From Prinia subflava (Eukaryota; Chordata; Aves; Passeriformes; Cisticolidae): a stretch of DNA of 64,000 nucleotides. The stretch spans positions 18,070,162 to 18,134,161 of the forward strand of contig NC_086283.1 in the NCBI RefSeq assembly GCF_021018805.1. The letters run 5' to 3'. The position numbers and the translations under genes were made by a program. The notes under the pieces were generated by a model. That model did no database searches. It was not told the DNA's origin and was given only the letters and a program-made list of their open reading frames with translations. This document shows positions 47,860-61,249 of the stretch, piece by piece; the stretch's first letter is position 1; each line of letters starts with the position of its first letter.

Positions 47860-49263
47860 AAAAAAAACCCTGGCAACTGACAGGTTCAAAACAAGCAAAA
47901 AGAGGTAATTCTTCTTTTGGCACATAGCCCTCAGAGAACCACAAACTTCAGCAATGAAACTTGTTGCTTCCAGACTCAGGGAATTTTAAGACAATGGGAG
48001 TTTTAGCACAGACTAGAGGAATAAGTTAAAAAAAAAAAACAAACTACCAGTATGGAGCCCTTCCTTTAGTAAGGATGCTTAGAAGATAATAGACTATCAC
48101 TACATTACTAATAAATATATTTCTCCTCATACTTGCCACTGGCCCCTGCTTGGCAGCTAAGCAGACTTTTGTTCTCGGGTAGGTTAGAGAACCCTAATTT
48201 ATCTTGTTTCTATTCTTATGGAAGACGAAGAGAAAATTGATATTCTTTGTTTGAGATTTTTAAAAGGAGATAGAATGTGATGTAATAAAGTTCTTGTAAT
48301 GAAATAATAATCTGTGTGTTCTTCACTGGGGAAGTATTTTAAGCTGTTTTACACCTAAAATGCAAGAAGAAGAAATTCTATGGTAAACAAAAGCAACACT
48401 GGAAATTTCATTGACAGTATTTTCTGACAGCATAGCTGACACATTTTCTTGTCGTGGTTCAAAACTAGAGAAGAGCAAAGATTAATTAAAGTAATATAGG
48501 CTTTTTAAAAAGCTGTACTTAATTTTGGGCTTACCTTTTTTGTGAACCAGATGAGTGGCAGGGTTCCAGATGGGAGGTGGCAGTTAACGCTCAATTCTGC
48601 CATTGTTCTCTCAAGAGTTTGCTTGTGTTCTCATGCACAGAGCCTTCAACGTCTCATTTAACACGTGCTTATTAAACGTAATTATTTTCTGTCTGTTTAA
48701 GTCTGACTTGTATTCAAAATGTTGATTTGGTTGCTAGAAATCAAGTTAAACTTCCGTACCCAGCTGAGTTATCAACTGGGAGTAAATTGGGTAAGACTCT
48801 GCAGATAGTGACTGAACAGCTTTTAATACCCAGAAAAGATTCCTTGGTTCTACTGTGTCTGAACCGCTGCATCCTGCTTTTGCAATTCCATTTACAGGCT
48901 GCGGGAAAAAAAAAAAAAAAAAAAAAAAGGAACGTGGAAAAACCTTTCTGAAATCACATTTTGAAAATATCATTTAGACTAACGTTCGAACAGCTTTGTT
49001 ACTTCATGGGTCAAATGAGTCCTTTGACAACCCAGGCAGAGAATCCAGTCAGCCTTAGGGTGCAGGGATTTGATCCCTCACTCAGTCCGTGGCCAGGAAG
49101 GATAAATTGCTTTTAATAAAGACCAGGAGCTCACAGAGACCTTGAGCACCACGAGAATAGGGCCAGGAGGACTCAGTTTCTGCAGTCTCAGGTCCTTTCT
49201 CAGGCACGTGTGACTTCTTAACAGAGCTCCTGTGGCTTTGCAGGATTCCCTCTCCTTACAAAT
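47860..49263. other. Host non-coding DNA with an A23 run
   Basis: AT-rich; the only repeat noted is an A23 run at 48906-48928. Open frames are short and unremarkable. Confidence 0.5.
48906..48928 (+). repeat. Poly-A run (23 nt)
   Basis: An unbroken A23 homopolymer after GGCTGCGGG. It might be the tail of a retroposed transcript lying to its left, but no AATAAA stands just upstream and I cannot identify a parent. Confidence 0.9.
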
Positions 49264-49400
49264 GTTGTGTGGTTTTTTTGTGGGTTTTTTTGGTGGTTTT
49301 TTTGTTTGTTTGTTTGTTTTCTTTGGGGTTTTTTTTGTGTTTTTGTTGGGTTTTTTTGTTGTTTGTTTGTTTGTTGTTTTTTGTTTTTTGTGTTTTTTTA
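49264..49400 (+). repeat. G/T-rich low-complexity tract
   Basis: About 137 bp of T-runs broken by G, GG, GGG and (TTTG)n. Same style as 35657-35790, 50388-50454, 56974-57127 and 58004-58123. Open frames rich in F/V/G/C on plus and K/T/N/P on minus are artefacts. Confidence 0.88.
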
Positions 49401-50387
49401 TGAATACTATCGCATGGCCAATGAGTATGCTGATGAGCATGGGACAATCTACAGAACACTTGCAGCTTTATCTAAAATGGATCACAGAATACAATGATTT
49501 CTGATCCTTGTCAGGCTGGGGAGCGGAGTTTTCTTCAGTAAACCATCAGCATTCAGACTAGATCAGCGCTTCTGCTGTGCAGTGACCTGCAGAAAGGTTT
49601 TCTGTGCCTTAGCTGACTTCCAAGATACTAAGATGATCCTACCAGACTTAAAATGCAGATGAGGCTTTCAAAGGGATCTCCAGAGAAGTGATAGCAGCTA
49701 CTGTTGATTTCCATCAAGAGCTAAACATTGTCCTGACTGTTATAAGAGCTCTTCCACAACCTGACACAACTCAAGAAGATAAAAAAACCCTGGAATAAAT
49801 TTCCTTTCCTTCAATATTCAGTGATGGCTCTGCAGTTCTTGGGAAGAATAAACTGAGGAAATAACCGAATTCTGATAAATCAGCACACGGACAGACTTTT
49901 ACAAAACATCATTATCTTAGCAGAATATTTAAACCATTCATGGAAAATGAATGCAATTTGTATTCTATATTCAGTATTGTGATTTGTTGATCTGTGAGAG
50001 TAAGGATACCTGCAATGGCCTAGAGCAAACATGCCGAAAGATGGAGTTTCCAAGGTACCATAAGAAGAAACTACTATGTTTAGTTTAATTAAAATATATT
50101 CTAATAAACAGTAAATTGGAAGGAACCACCATAAAAAGATTGTCTAGTGTAATCCCCAAACTCATTAGCTTTAGGCGAAATTCAGTATCAAGCAGTACCC
50201 AGCAGGCAAGGAGTTGGTAAACTTAAATTAGAGGGAATTGTCTTTTTATTAGACCAACTCATTCCCGTGGATACTCAGCCAAAAACAGGAAAAAAAATCT
50301 CTTCTAAATCCTCACGGACAACACATACTTCAAACCCCTATAGTTTTGATTCTTCTGAAAAGACAATATTAATCTATTTTTTTCCTT
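49401..50387. other. Host non-coding DNA, possible old CR1 trace
   Basis: Around 50116-50160 a GGAAGGAACC...GTCTAGTGTAATCCCC segment resembles the reverse complement of a CR1 3' end, but it is too short and diverged for a firm call. Nothing else was recognised. Confidence 0.35.
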
Positions 50388-50454
50388 CTTGTTGTTGTTG
50401 TTTTTGTTTGGGTTTTTGTGGGGTTTTGTTTGTTTGTTTGTTTGTTTGTGGGGT
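50388..50454 (+). repeat. (GTT)n/(GTTT)n-rich tract
   Basis: Starts with GTTGTTGTTG, passes through mixed G/T sequence and ends in five TTTG repeats. Low-complexity DNA, no coding content. Confidence 0.88.
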
Positions 50455-53400
50455 TCAGATTCCCAAAGAAAAGCTGAATTCATCCTTCCCTTCCCCACTT
50501 GTGAAGGATGGATTTGACTGAGAGTTTCAGCTGTTTTGTTTGTAGCATTTGTATGTTGCTCATCAGAGCAAATCCCTGTAAAAAACAGCCAAACCTTTAC
50601 ATACCATAACCTTTACATACCACAAAGCTGTTTAAAGAAAAAAAAAAAAAACCTATTTAAAGAAAAAAAGTTTAGAGCTTAATAGTCTGTCCCTCTGAAT
50701 ATTCACCTTTCCCTCCTTTCGGTCTCTGGAACTGCACTCAAGATGGAGCAAACAGCTTTCCTGGGCTCCTGCTGCCCAGATCAGGAGGGTTTGGAGGATC
50801 CTCCATGAAATTCAACATGGGATAAAACCAATTAGTGAGAGTGGCATTTTTATAATCATTAACACAGACTACAAATGACCGCCAGCTATGAAGGAGGAGA
50901 GCAATTCATGGAGCTCAACACATCCCGTGGCTGTACAGGAGATACAGTAAATGAAGAATTATTGAATTTGGGCTCCAGACTTTCTGGAGGCTCTGTAATA
51001 GATGGAATGCTCTGACCCTGTTATCTGTCTGAACTTCACCCACCACATCAGTATGGTGCAGTTTTCTGTGCTGCAAAGGGATACCAGGGAGTTTTTAGAA
51101 ACATCCCCAGGTGTGCCACAGGTGTATCAGAGATCTGAGCTATCACACCTACTCACTTGGGAATATTTTACCTTCATTTTGTTTCCATTTCTGGGAATAC
51201 TGGATGCTGTATCTGTTCCCAGTGCTGTGTTGTTGGTTTTCCCTTAATTTCCAACACGTGTGGCATGACCAAGTTTCTTCCATCCTTGCCACCCTTGTCA
51301 TTCTCATCATACAGCCAACAAGAAGTTCGACAGGTATTATTTTTTATATACTCTTTAAAAGACAGTCTCTCACTTGGGTAATCCTAATCTCCAGTGAGAG
51401 TTACTGAATCCATCCTTAATTCCTGACCCATGTCAGTTTGGATCATTTGGCATAAAGGATGTTAGTGGATTTGAGAAGAATTTTATGCCAAGAATATAAC
51501 AGAAAAAAATAGAATAAAATCACTGTAATTGTGTCCAAATGTTGAGATAAAATGAGATGTACCTGCACTATAATAATATGACAATGAAAAAAATAATAAA
51601 TAATGAAAATAATAATAAATTTAATATAATAGCAATAACAAAAATATTAGGATGGTCTATATTGTTGCAACTTTCTGTATAAGGATCATTTCATGTGCAC
51701 ATGAACGGATCCTCAAGTATTTCTCCTGATTCTTAAAGGAAACTTGAATTCTAAAGATTTTGTAGTTATCTGTAGCTGTCAAACTGATGCTGATGTTTTC
51801 TTATTTAGCAACTCCTTTTATAACAGCCTCTCTCCTACTCCAGGACAGTTTTATTCCATCTCTTGCTCAGAAATGTCAGATTAGCATGCAAATTCTAACA
51901 TTTGGATGAGCAGCACAATTTATCTTTTAACTTTTGTACCCTGAAAACTCCCAAGATAATATTTTTAAATGACTGCAAGCCTGAGCAGCTGTTTCAGGAA
52001 ACACAGAGAAGACAGAATTTCCACACCATTTTGTGAGAGAAAGGTATTGAAGCCCTTTTAATCTTGCCATAAAAAGGTCTAAAGTAATATCAGTGTCACA
52101 ATTTTAAGGATTATACATTTCTATCCTGGGCTTGTCTGAAAATTCTGGATTTGCTTCTTTTAGCTAAATAACTGTGATGGAATTACAATAGAAGTTCAGC
52201 CCAACTATTGAGTTTTTAAATGGCTAAGAGCTACTCTGAAAAAAAATTTACATCTGCAACTTCCTTGGGTGCTCAGGAATCTGCAAATTTATTTTTTTGG
52301 GGCTAAGAAATATTGCAGACTACTTGGACAAATTAATCATTTGATAAGTAAAGAAAAGACACGTATACTCCCTAACTTTTATAAATATGATTTAAGGAGA
52401 AAAATAACAAATGAAAGGGCAGTATTTTTTTCCCTCTTAAAATCATAGATTCAAATATTTTTCTAAAAAATTCTCCATTTGGACTGATAATAATGCTTTT
52501 TCAACATTATGGCAAATGCTCTTAAATAGAGTTAAAAAATAAAAATCAGATTGAAAATGTGATTTCAGTTGTGTTTAAGGAGAATTGATCAACTACTCAA
52601 TTCCTGACAGTGAAAAAGTCATTGGTTTGTAATTCCAATCTCCTTTGCTTTTTGCTTATCTGAACAATAGACCAGAATACCTTTTAAATGTATTGAGCTG
52701 CCTTTTTATCAAAGTCTGTGGAAAGTTACTATATTTATTCTCTGATATAATTCAAAATAGGAGGCTAAATTTTCAAAAATAATAGGTTTGGTTCTTATTT
52801 ACTTTTTCCCCTCAAGCTTGTTTTAATCAGTTTTAATCTATTTGATTGATAGAATAAGTTATGGTTTTAAGAAGGAATTCAGCCTCTTAGTATTTTTTTA
52901 ATAAGAAAATTTATCATCTATAGAAACAAAGTATTTTAATTCTTATCAAGAAAATGAACTGGAGTGAGGGGAAAAAACCCACAAAAAAACCCAGGTAACT
53001 AAAGGCCTAAGGTTCAATAAAATGAAACACTTTTCATTTTTATTTTTGAAACACCCACAAAATCAGAAAAGGTAAATGTTGCGCTTATGGATTCAATTAA
53101 AAAGAGATATTTATACAACTAGCAAAATGGAATGAGAGAATAACAACATTCCAGAGATCCAGAGGGTTACAAAGAGCAAGAATAACTCTCATTTATTCTG
53201 AAAATCTCTGGCAGTGAGAATGGGCCACTTTTCTGCTTTAACCTGTACACTTGAAGATTGCTTCATTTTGTATGAAGGGATAAATGTATTAAGGAGCTGA
53301 GGATGTGAAAATGTAACCTTCACAAAATTTTATTTTGATAAACACCTCAGTTTATCTTTCTATGGCAGACTGATAAGGAAAATTAACATAGTTCAGCAGA

Positions 53401-55599
53401 GTGCAGGTCAGTGAATTTGTTCATGCAGTGAAAAAACAAATCAGAGTTTGTTCACAAAGTCTCTGTTTTCCCAAGGAAAGTGGGAAGAATAAAAATAACA
53501 ATAAATTCTGTAGTCTGAGAATTTCATTAGAAAAAAGGGTTACACTTATCTGACAAGGCAAAGAAAAAGAATAAAAACTTCTATATTAATAGCAAATCAA
53601 TAGGATGGCATCATGGCCAGAAAAATATTAACAGTAACTTGGATTTAGCATGGAGAGTTTCCAGAAGGAAGTTAATAATTATATTAATATTGGAACAGTA
53701 AATTCAATTTCAGGCATTCTGAAGTAGCAATGAATTTATGTTACATTTAATATTAATAAAAGCAATAGGCAAGAAAGAGGACAAATACAGTGACAAAAGA
53801 AAATACTGACAACATTTCAGCTCTGTAGTTGAAAGTGGCAGACATCAGGTCACAGAGAGAAGGGAAGAGTCTATCCAGTGACAACATACCTAGAGAAATG
53901 TGGGAATTCAGGTGATTTTCCAGACAAAAAACCCACATTAGTCCCAGCAGGGAGATAATTTCATTTGTTTAGTTCCCAACATGCAGCAGGAAAGTGTTCA
54001 ATAGCAGTGGAAGTCTGTTATGTCGTATTTGTAAAAAACGCCAGCTTCTGTCACACAGCCAAACCCAACTCCACATTCTCTGAGAAAGTTCCAAATTCCA
54101 GGGCATGATTTTAATCTCTTTCTGTTTTTTCTGTCCTCTCACACACAAAGAAGGAAGATTAAATGCTACTTATTTTAATCAGGACTGGAGTATCTTTTAA
54201 GATACATTTACAGGAATTTAAATAGTTCTGAGGGAGGACATACTGCATTTCCTGGTTAAAAATAGTGGCCAAATTCTGCTGGCTGTGGAATTTCACTGGA
54301 ATTTCTTAGTACTTCAGGAACCTTACCTAGATTTTTTGTCTAGAACATGAGATTTTGACCAAACTCTGCAAAGCAGTCATAAAAAAACCCCTAGTATGTC
54401 TCTCTTCAATTTTTTTACCACTGAGAAACCCAAACAAACAGAAATCCACAACATTACCCCTCCAAAAGAGAAAGAAACAAACAAAACAAAAGCAAATGCA
54501 ACCAAACCAAACAACCCTCTGAAGTATTTATATTTGCAACTGTGTTTATGTTGGGGAATTTCTGTAGATGATACAGACAGAAGATTAAAAAAATACAATT
54601 AATGACATGAAGGTGCACTAACATTTCAGCTGACATTTTCATACATGATTTATGCTTTGCCTACTATTCGGGTGATGGATCAGTCAAACTATTTTAGCCT
54701 GAAGCATAAGAAAGTGAAAATGCTGTATGTCCTCTGGCTTAGAGCTTTCCCTGGGGTGGCTTTGAAAGTGTTTTCTGCACTTGAAAAAAAAAAGTAAAAA
54801 GTGGAAAACAGTTGCTTATATAAAGATAGATTTAAGAAAAACCCCACAAACCAGCAGCATTTTAATCTTTGTAAATGTTGTGTAAACTTATTGAAAGAAT
54901 TATATTTGAAAAAAGGCCCCTGAACTCAGAGTCAAGGTAAGCAGCAGTTTTATCTCTAAACATGAACACAAACCTGTTATGGTAGGGTTGTTTAAATGCT
55001 GTGGGTTTGATCTTGGTTGACTATTTTTCAGACTTTAGAGTATTGATTTGAAAATAGAAGACAAACCTGCCTATATTTGGTAGGGAAATGTATTGATCAA
55101 AGTCTGAGACCAACAAAACTCATCTTGACCTGCTGAAATTACCAAAGAGAAAAAGGACTTGGAAAAAAAGAAAAAAAAGGATGCATAGAAAAAGATGGGA
55201 AAAACCATATTAGCAAAAAAGCTTTTTTCTGGTCCTGCTGGGATAAAGTTTTCTAAACTTCCACAGTGCAGATCAGAGTGATGCCAAGTGAGGGCATTTA
55301 TTTGGGTTAGAGGAGACAAAGCTTCCATCCTAACAGAGCTTGCTGTGAAAAGCCCTGCGAGTTCCAGATAAAAAGAAAAAATCTTTTGACATGGGCAGGC
55401 TTCTACCAACATTCATCCAAGCCAAAACTCCGACTTGTGAATCAAGAGAGGGGGAAACATCTACACTTTTTGCTGGAAGGAATGCTGTGAAGAGCTCTTC
55501 TGCATATCCAGTGGCTATCAAAGTTCAATGGAGAAGATCTGGTTGAACCAGAAACTTTTCCCAATTAGATCAAAGCTAAAAACAGCAGCAAGAAGAGGG
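50455..55599. other. Host non-coding DNA, no gene seen
   Basis: About 5 kb of AT-rich sequence with no supported exon, RNA gene or transposon. All open frames are under 115 codons and lack recognisable domains. Confidence 0.55.
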
Positions 55600-55626
55600 A
55601 AAACAAAAACAAAAACAAAACAAGAA

Positions 55627-55668
<42 letters not shown>

Positions 55669-55744
55669 ACCAAAAAAACCCAAAAAAAACCACCAAAACA
55701 AAACAAAAAAACCAAAAAAAACCCACCACAACACCCACAAACCC
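55600..55744 (-). repeat. A/C-rich tract with a 40-nt poly-A
   Basis: AAAACAAAAACAAAAAC, then an unbroken A40 at 55628-55667, then irregular A-runs broken by C, CC and CCC. Read on the minus strand it is the same kind of T/G-rich sequence as the neighbouring tracts. The orientation differs from the other five. Confidence 0.9.
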
Positions 55745-56973
55745 TGAACAAATAGACAACATACCAACAGAACTGCTGAAAGGATCAAGTAAAAAAGTAA
55801 AAATCAGCCTCTTTTTTCCACAAAATCTCCAAGAGTCTGTATTCATTCAGCAAAGCCCTAATATAATGCAATTTTTTGGGTGAAGATATTCTGTTGGTAT
55901 AAAAGGCTTCTACGATATCTACAACAGTAAAAAAATGCAGAGGGAAGAATTCTGCAATTCTGTCCCAAAAATGCCTGGAAGTTTCTGTCCTATGAGCAAA
56001 CAAGGAAGAGATCTTTGTTATCAGACAAGTTATTTCTATTAATTTTTATGTGTTGTAACTTTAATTAGAATGAGGGATTTCTTAATGAATTTAAAGATTG
56101 TCTATGCAGGAGCGAGATCGTTTTGGACTTTTATCAAATGCAGATTTAGCTGCTTTCTCGTCTCTTTGGGGATTTGAAAATTTTGAACCAGTATGAAATT
56201 TCTTTAGAAGTCTTTAAGTGTGTTTTGGTAACATTATTAATAGAGTGTCTCTAATTAGTGGCTGCTTTCAGTGTAATTATGGAAATGTTCCTGGTACACA
56301 GTATTAATTCCTTCCAGTACTTGGAGGTTTGTGCACTGCTGTCTCACGCATTCTGATGCTGCCCAAAAACACAACCAGAAGGGGACTGTGAACCTGGGTC
56401 AGAGGGAGAGAGAACCTCAGTGATGCTTTCTCCAGCTCAAACAAAAACAACCAGCCTCTGCAAGTGCTGTGTTTGTTTGTACACTGGTCTCCATTAACTT
56501 TCCTTCCCAGGATCTGTTGTTGGAAGATGTGACAAAGCTTCATCTAAGTTTAATGATAAATAGAATTTAGGAATAATACTGTATAATACAGTGCTACACT
56601 GTCCATGTTTCTTTAGAGACTTGGGAAATGTGTTTTTATAAATTATGAATTTGATACAAATAAAAATTTGTGGGTTTAGTGTAACCTTTCCCTCCTGCTT
56701 TTATCTAAAGCTTTATTATTTCTTATCCCCAGAGGCAAAATAACTTACCTGGGACACTTAGCACATTTCTGGAAACACCAACAGCAAATCACCTAAAGCA
56801 GTTGTTTATTTCCATCCTGAGTTCAGCCCTGGAAGAACTGTCAAGCCAGTGGTTGTTTATTCTGTATTATGAAGAGAAGGTTGAGTGGAAAGGCTCATGA
56901 GTCATAATGAATTTTCTGTTGTAGCGATCATGGCAGATTCTACCCTTCCCTTGCACAAAAGGAAAAAAGTATA
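55745..56973. other. Host non-coding DNA, nothing identified
   Basis: AT-rich, only short ORFs with no recognised domains. Confidence 0.5.
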
Positions 56974-57127
56974 GGTTTTGTTGTTGTTGTTGTTGTTTGG
57001 GGGTTTTGTTTGGTTTTTTGTTTTGTTTTGGTTTAGTTTTGATTTTTTATTATTTGGTTGGTTTGGTTTGGTTTGGGGGTTTTTTTTTGGTTGGTTTGGT
57101 TTGTTGTTGTTTGTTTGAGGTTTTTTT
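56974..57127 (+). repeat. G/T-rich low-complexity tract
   Basis: (GTT)n followed by mixed GGTTTT, TTGG and GTTTG words over about 154 bp; same style as the other tracts in this window. Confidence 0.88.
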
Positions 57128-58003
57128 CATTTCAGCTGAGAAAGAAAACAGAGGGGAATAAGCACATTCCTATCAAAGGAAGGCATATATTATTCTCCAT
57201 TACAACCATCACAAAGAGCCTCTTGACCATAATTTCTAAAGAAATTAGGAAAGAAAAAGGAAAATAAAAGATACTTACTCTCTATTTTTCCGCATTTCTA
57301 TAGATAGATATGTCACCATTGAAGACTTTTAAATTCACAGTGGGCAACTGTGTAGAAAATAATGATCACTGGAATATAAACTGCTCACTTGGATTGTGCA
57401 GATCCTGTTATTTCAAATCAGTCGAGCAATTTTGCACATGCATGATAATAATTTACATTTGAGCAAACATGAAAGACATTTCCTCCCAAGCCATGTACTA
57501 AATGCAAGACAATGACAAAAGTAAGGATTTAATGGAGTGTTCTAAGGAAAACCTGACTTCTCTGTTACTTGTATAACTACAGTATTGCTCTCAGGATTAT
57601 CTAAGACCTGAGTAAATACGACAAAAGAAGTTCTGCAATCATTTCTCTCCAACATTATTTACCCAATTTTAAGGCTCAGTTTTCACCGTTTGGCTAAGCA
57701 ACTTTAATGGAACAGTCACATCCCTGTAAATGACTGCATTATCCTCTCTCCATAAGTCATCACCTATCAAACAAGCTGCATTAATAAATTATTAAGATCC
57801 TGAATAACAATTTCAAATCAAACCCCATTGATTTGAGCCATCTCCATGGTGACTTAAACACCTCCATGGACTTAAACAAAGGATAGTCCTTTGCAACCAT
57901 GGGCAAGGTGTTCTATACCTGTTCTGTTGACAATCATTCATCAATGATGGCTTTCCTTTGCATCCTGCTGGAATGAAAACAGGTTGGAATAGTAACACAG
58001 GAA
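57128..58003. other. Host non-coding DNA, nothing identified
   Basis: AT-rich without a supported gene. A near repeat CTCCATGG...GACTTAAACA occurs twice at 57842-57880, too short to interpret. Confidence 0.5.
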
Positions 58004-58118
58004 TGGTTTGGGTTTGGTTCTTTTTTTTGTTGCTCTTGTTTCGGTTTTGTTCTTGTTTGTTTTGTTTGGGTTTTTGGTTTGGTTGGTTGGAGTTTTTTGG
58101 GTTTTTTGTTTGTTTGTT

Positions 58119-58123
<5 letters not shown>
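58004..58123 (+). repeat. G/T-rich low-complexity tract
   Basis: About 120 bp of TTTTGG/TTTGTTTG words leading directly into an AT microsatellite. Confidence 0.88.

Positions 58124-58164
<41 letters not shown>
58124..58164. repeat. (TA)20 microsatellite
   Basis: 41 bp of uninterrupted alternating T and A, followed by TCTTATATATG. Highly slippage-prone. Ile-Tyr runs in translation are artefacts. Confidence 0.95.
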
Positions 58165-58166
<2 letters not shown>

Positions 58167-60477
58167 TTATATATGTAAGGGCTGGAAGTATTACAAAAGA
58201 CACATCTTGAGAAATCACACCAAAAGGAATGCCTGGGAGATGGGCCTGCCTGTCCCATTTCCCCCTGTATATTGATATAATTGTGAAATTTTGAACTCTG
58301 ACTTGTAAATTTGGGGTTTTTTCTTCATATGTAAAGCAGAACAGACTCCCCTGTGGTCTGAAGACAACCTAATGTTTCACAAAACCCCTTTTAGCCCAAT
58401 CCCCATATCAGTTGTTATGATCTATAAACACAAGAATTCCTCCTTATCTTTGGAAAAGTTTAATTAAGAGGAAATGTTACATTTGAAAAAGATAATATAT
58501 AATTAATAACTTAAGCAAAGGTGGACAAAGAAGAAAGAGATTGCAGGTTTTGTATAGCCTTAAAAGCATTTAATTCTCTATTCATCTAAAATTAACAAAC
58601 TATATAGTAATAAGAGTTAGAAAAGCTCAAATTATATCACTGACTGTATTTTTGTTCTCTCATTCTTCAGTGAAAAATTGTTCCACTGGCTGTCTCTGGC
58701 TTCTTCCTGCCTGAAAAATATTTTTAATTAAGAGCTGCACTGTCATGCCTAAGAAATTAGTTTGTCAAGGATTCTTTTGTGAGCATGTTGACAAAGAACA
58801 AGTTATTAATACATACAAGATTTCTAAATTTGAGATTTAGGGAAGTGTTTAGAGGGAAAAAAACATGAACAAAGATATGTTTTCCCTTTAACAAACATTC
58901 CAAAAGTTCTGATTGTAGAATTAGAAAAGATTCTGTAGAACCACAAGGATTTTGTTGACAGAGGTGGATTCACAGGGAGGACAAAACCCAGGCATTATGC
59001 TGATTTCTCAGCCTTTCTGTGTAATGGACCTTGTATATAATTGTGGCAATGACTGAGCAACAATTCTCTTGCTGAGCTAATATGATAGAGGAATAAATAT
59101 GCAAGCAGAGTTTCTTCACACTGCTCTGAACAAAGACCCCGAAGGTGTTTGTTCTTGGTATGGATTGAGTGAATATAACCAGGAAAAATAAATGAAACAG
59201 AGAAATTATGGTTGGATCTGGTGTTTAAAGTGACATCCAGGTTGTGCAGGTTGGAAAAGGGCAAGCGTGCTTCTCTCCTTGTGATCCAAGGATGACAGAA
59301 GCTAGGGCTGGATAGAACAGAGAGATCATCTGGAAAAGAACCTGTGTCTGTGTTATTGCCACACAGCCAATCTGAAATCATGCAAGTAAGTTCCTCCTGA
59401 TTCCTTATGGATGCAAATTTAGACGCAAACTTAGCCAAAAAAAATTATGATTTGATAAGTTTGAAAAAGATTGGATTTTTTTGAGACTTTTTAAAGCAAT
59501 CTTCCTCCTAGGAAATCAGTAGCTCTGTGATGATGGGTTTTTCCCCCAGTGCCTGGACTTTTTTTTCTGTGGAAGTTTACAGCATTGATTTAAACACACA
59601 AAATTCAAGTTTTCTGAAATTAGCAAAAGCTTTTGTCCTCAGAGTCTTTGGTTTTTACTTTCTTATCTGTGAAATGGAAATAGTAGCCCTCCATCTCCAA
59701 GGAGCAGTATGAGAGAGTATAAATCAAATGAATGTTTGAGAGACACCTCTGCATTGTATTGATGAGAGCCACGCACAGACAATGCAGTGATGAACAGTTC
59801 CTTCCCCAGACCAAAGCCCTAGGGGATCCAGTAAGCCAGGCAGACAAACAGCAATTAACAGTAAGAATTAAATGAAATATTGAACCTCTGCTCATTGGTT
59901 GAATTACATTATCTTGGTGTCCAAGACAAAGCCCAGGTTTTGAGTTAAAAATTGCAGGGGTGTGTGCAATGCATGGGGTAAGAATCCACTCACACAAGGA
60001 AGTCCAAACAAGGTTGTACTGGAAACATTAATTTTGCTGAGTGATAACTTTTAAGTGTACGCCTTTGCCACTTTTAATTATATATTGCCTTTTTTCCTTT
60101 TTTTTCTTTCTTTTTTCCCCCTGAGCATATTTAATCCAAAGTTACAATTACCTTCAGTGATCACGCATAATTTTGTGTGTGGAATTTATCAGTAGTCAGT
60201 TGCTGTTCCACAATTGAGATCATCCCGCAATTTGTTTCATTCGTATTCTCCCTCAGAACAACATCAGCAGTAAACAATTCCAGCTTAATTACCCAAAATG
60301 TGTTTGCACTGCAAATAGTTTCCTCTGCACTCTTTTTCCTCTGCTGACACTGGGCCTGAGCAGGGAGCAGCAGAAAAAAGTTGATTTCAGGGGAGATAGT
60401 CCCTCACAGGAGACAATCGGGCAGAGACACTGGCATGGGAGATGCTGCTCTCACCAACAGAGGCAATTTCTGCTGCC
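58165..60477. other. Host non-coding DNA, no gene seen
   Basis: AT-rich. The 147-codon frame at 58995-59438 (minus) shows no known domain, signal peptide or splice context and is probably chance. Confidence 0.55.
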
Positions 60478-60590
60478 CCTGAACAGCAGCCTCCAACAAA
60501 GCTGGTAATCTCTTTGGGAAGATACACTTTGGGATCCTGCTGGCAGAGCAGGAGTGTCTGCCCCAGAACAGCAGACTGGGGAATCATGGG
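60478..60590 (+). repeat. 85-bp repeat, cluster A (one unit plus part)
   Basis: Contains one full unit (GCTGGTAATCTCTTTGGGAA ... CCCCAGAACAGCAG) preceded by the tail of another. The repeated word GAACAGCAG recurs at 60481 and 60566, an 85-bp period. It is the diverged partner of 61086-61249. Confidence 0.85.
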
Positions 60591-61085
60591 AAACAGAAAA
60601 AGCAGAAAAACTCTCAGAGTTTTTCTAGGTGCAGGCCTAGAAATGGAAAGATACAGGAACAAGGACATGCGATATTAAAACTGTGTTTCTGTGCTGAGTA
60701 GAGGTAGGACACTTCCACTTTTTAGGAAGCAGAAAAATATGTCAAACAAGATAACAGAAAACTTCAATACTGAGGTGTTGTGCTTTGTTTATAGAAGAGT
60801 ATGAAAAGTTTCTGAAAAGCAAGAAATATGAAACAAGCACTTAATGTTAGATCCGAGGTATATGTGTAGTTTTAATGATTGGTTTATGCAGATGTCTCTA
60901 AGCTCTTAACAATTTGCTTCTGGTTAGAAAACTTTTAAAACGCCTTGAAGCAAGAGGAACTCAGGCTGCTGTTGGCAAGATGTGAGCTGTTGCCATCTTT
61001 CAGTTGTCTCATCCTGTACTGAGGCCGATGTTGCAATAAAGGCTTCAGGAATGTCTCCCAGCAGTCCTGTTATTTGGAAACCAGA

Positions 61086-61249
61086 TCCAACATGGAATAA
61101 AGCTGGGAATCTCCTTGGGAAGATGCACTTTGGGATCCTGCTGGCAGAACAGGAGTGTCTGCCCCAGAACAGCAGCCTGGAATGAGGCTGGGAATCTCCT
61201 TGGGAAGATGCACTCCGGGATCCTGCTGGCAAAGAAGGGATGTTCTGGA
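61086..61249 (+). repeat. 85-bp repeat, cluster B (nearly two units)
   Basis: GCTGGGAATCTCCTTGGGAA occurs at 61102 and again at 61187, exactly 85 bp apart, with GATCCTGCTGGCA following each. The second unit is cut off at about 61249. The two units here are closer to each other than to cluster A, 600 bp upstream. The minus-strand frames across it repeat a P(K/E)xHLPKEIPS-like phrase but have no known function. Confidence 0.88.

Noticed and set aside
49391..49497. Possible short exon reading ANEYADEHGTIYRTL
   Set aside because: It looks protein-like for some 25 codons but runs straight out of a low-complexity tract, has no clear splice donor and matches no family I know.
50116..50160. Reverse-orientation CR1 3' end
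   Set aside because: Similarity covers only about 40 bp with many mismatches; kept as a trace within a non-coding entry.
58995..59438. 147-codon minus-strand ORF
   Set aside because: No domain, signal or codon pattern supports it; AT-rich neighbours show comparable random frames.
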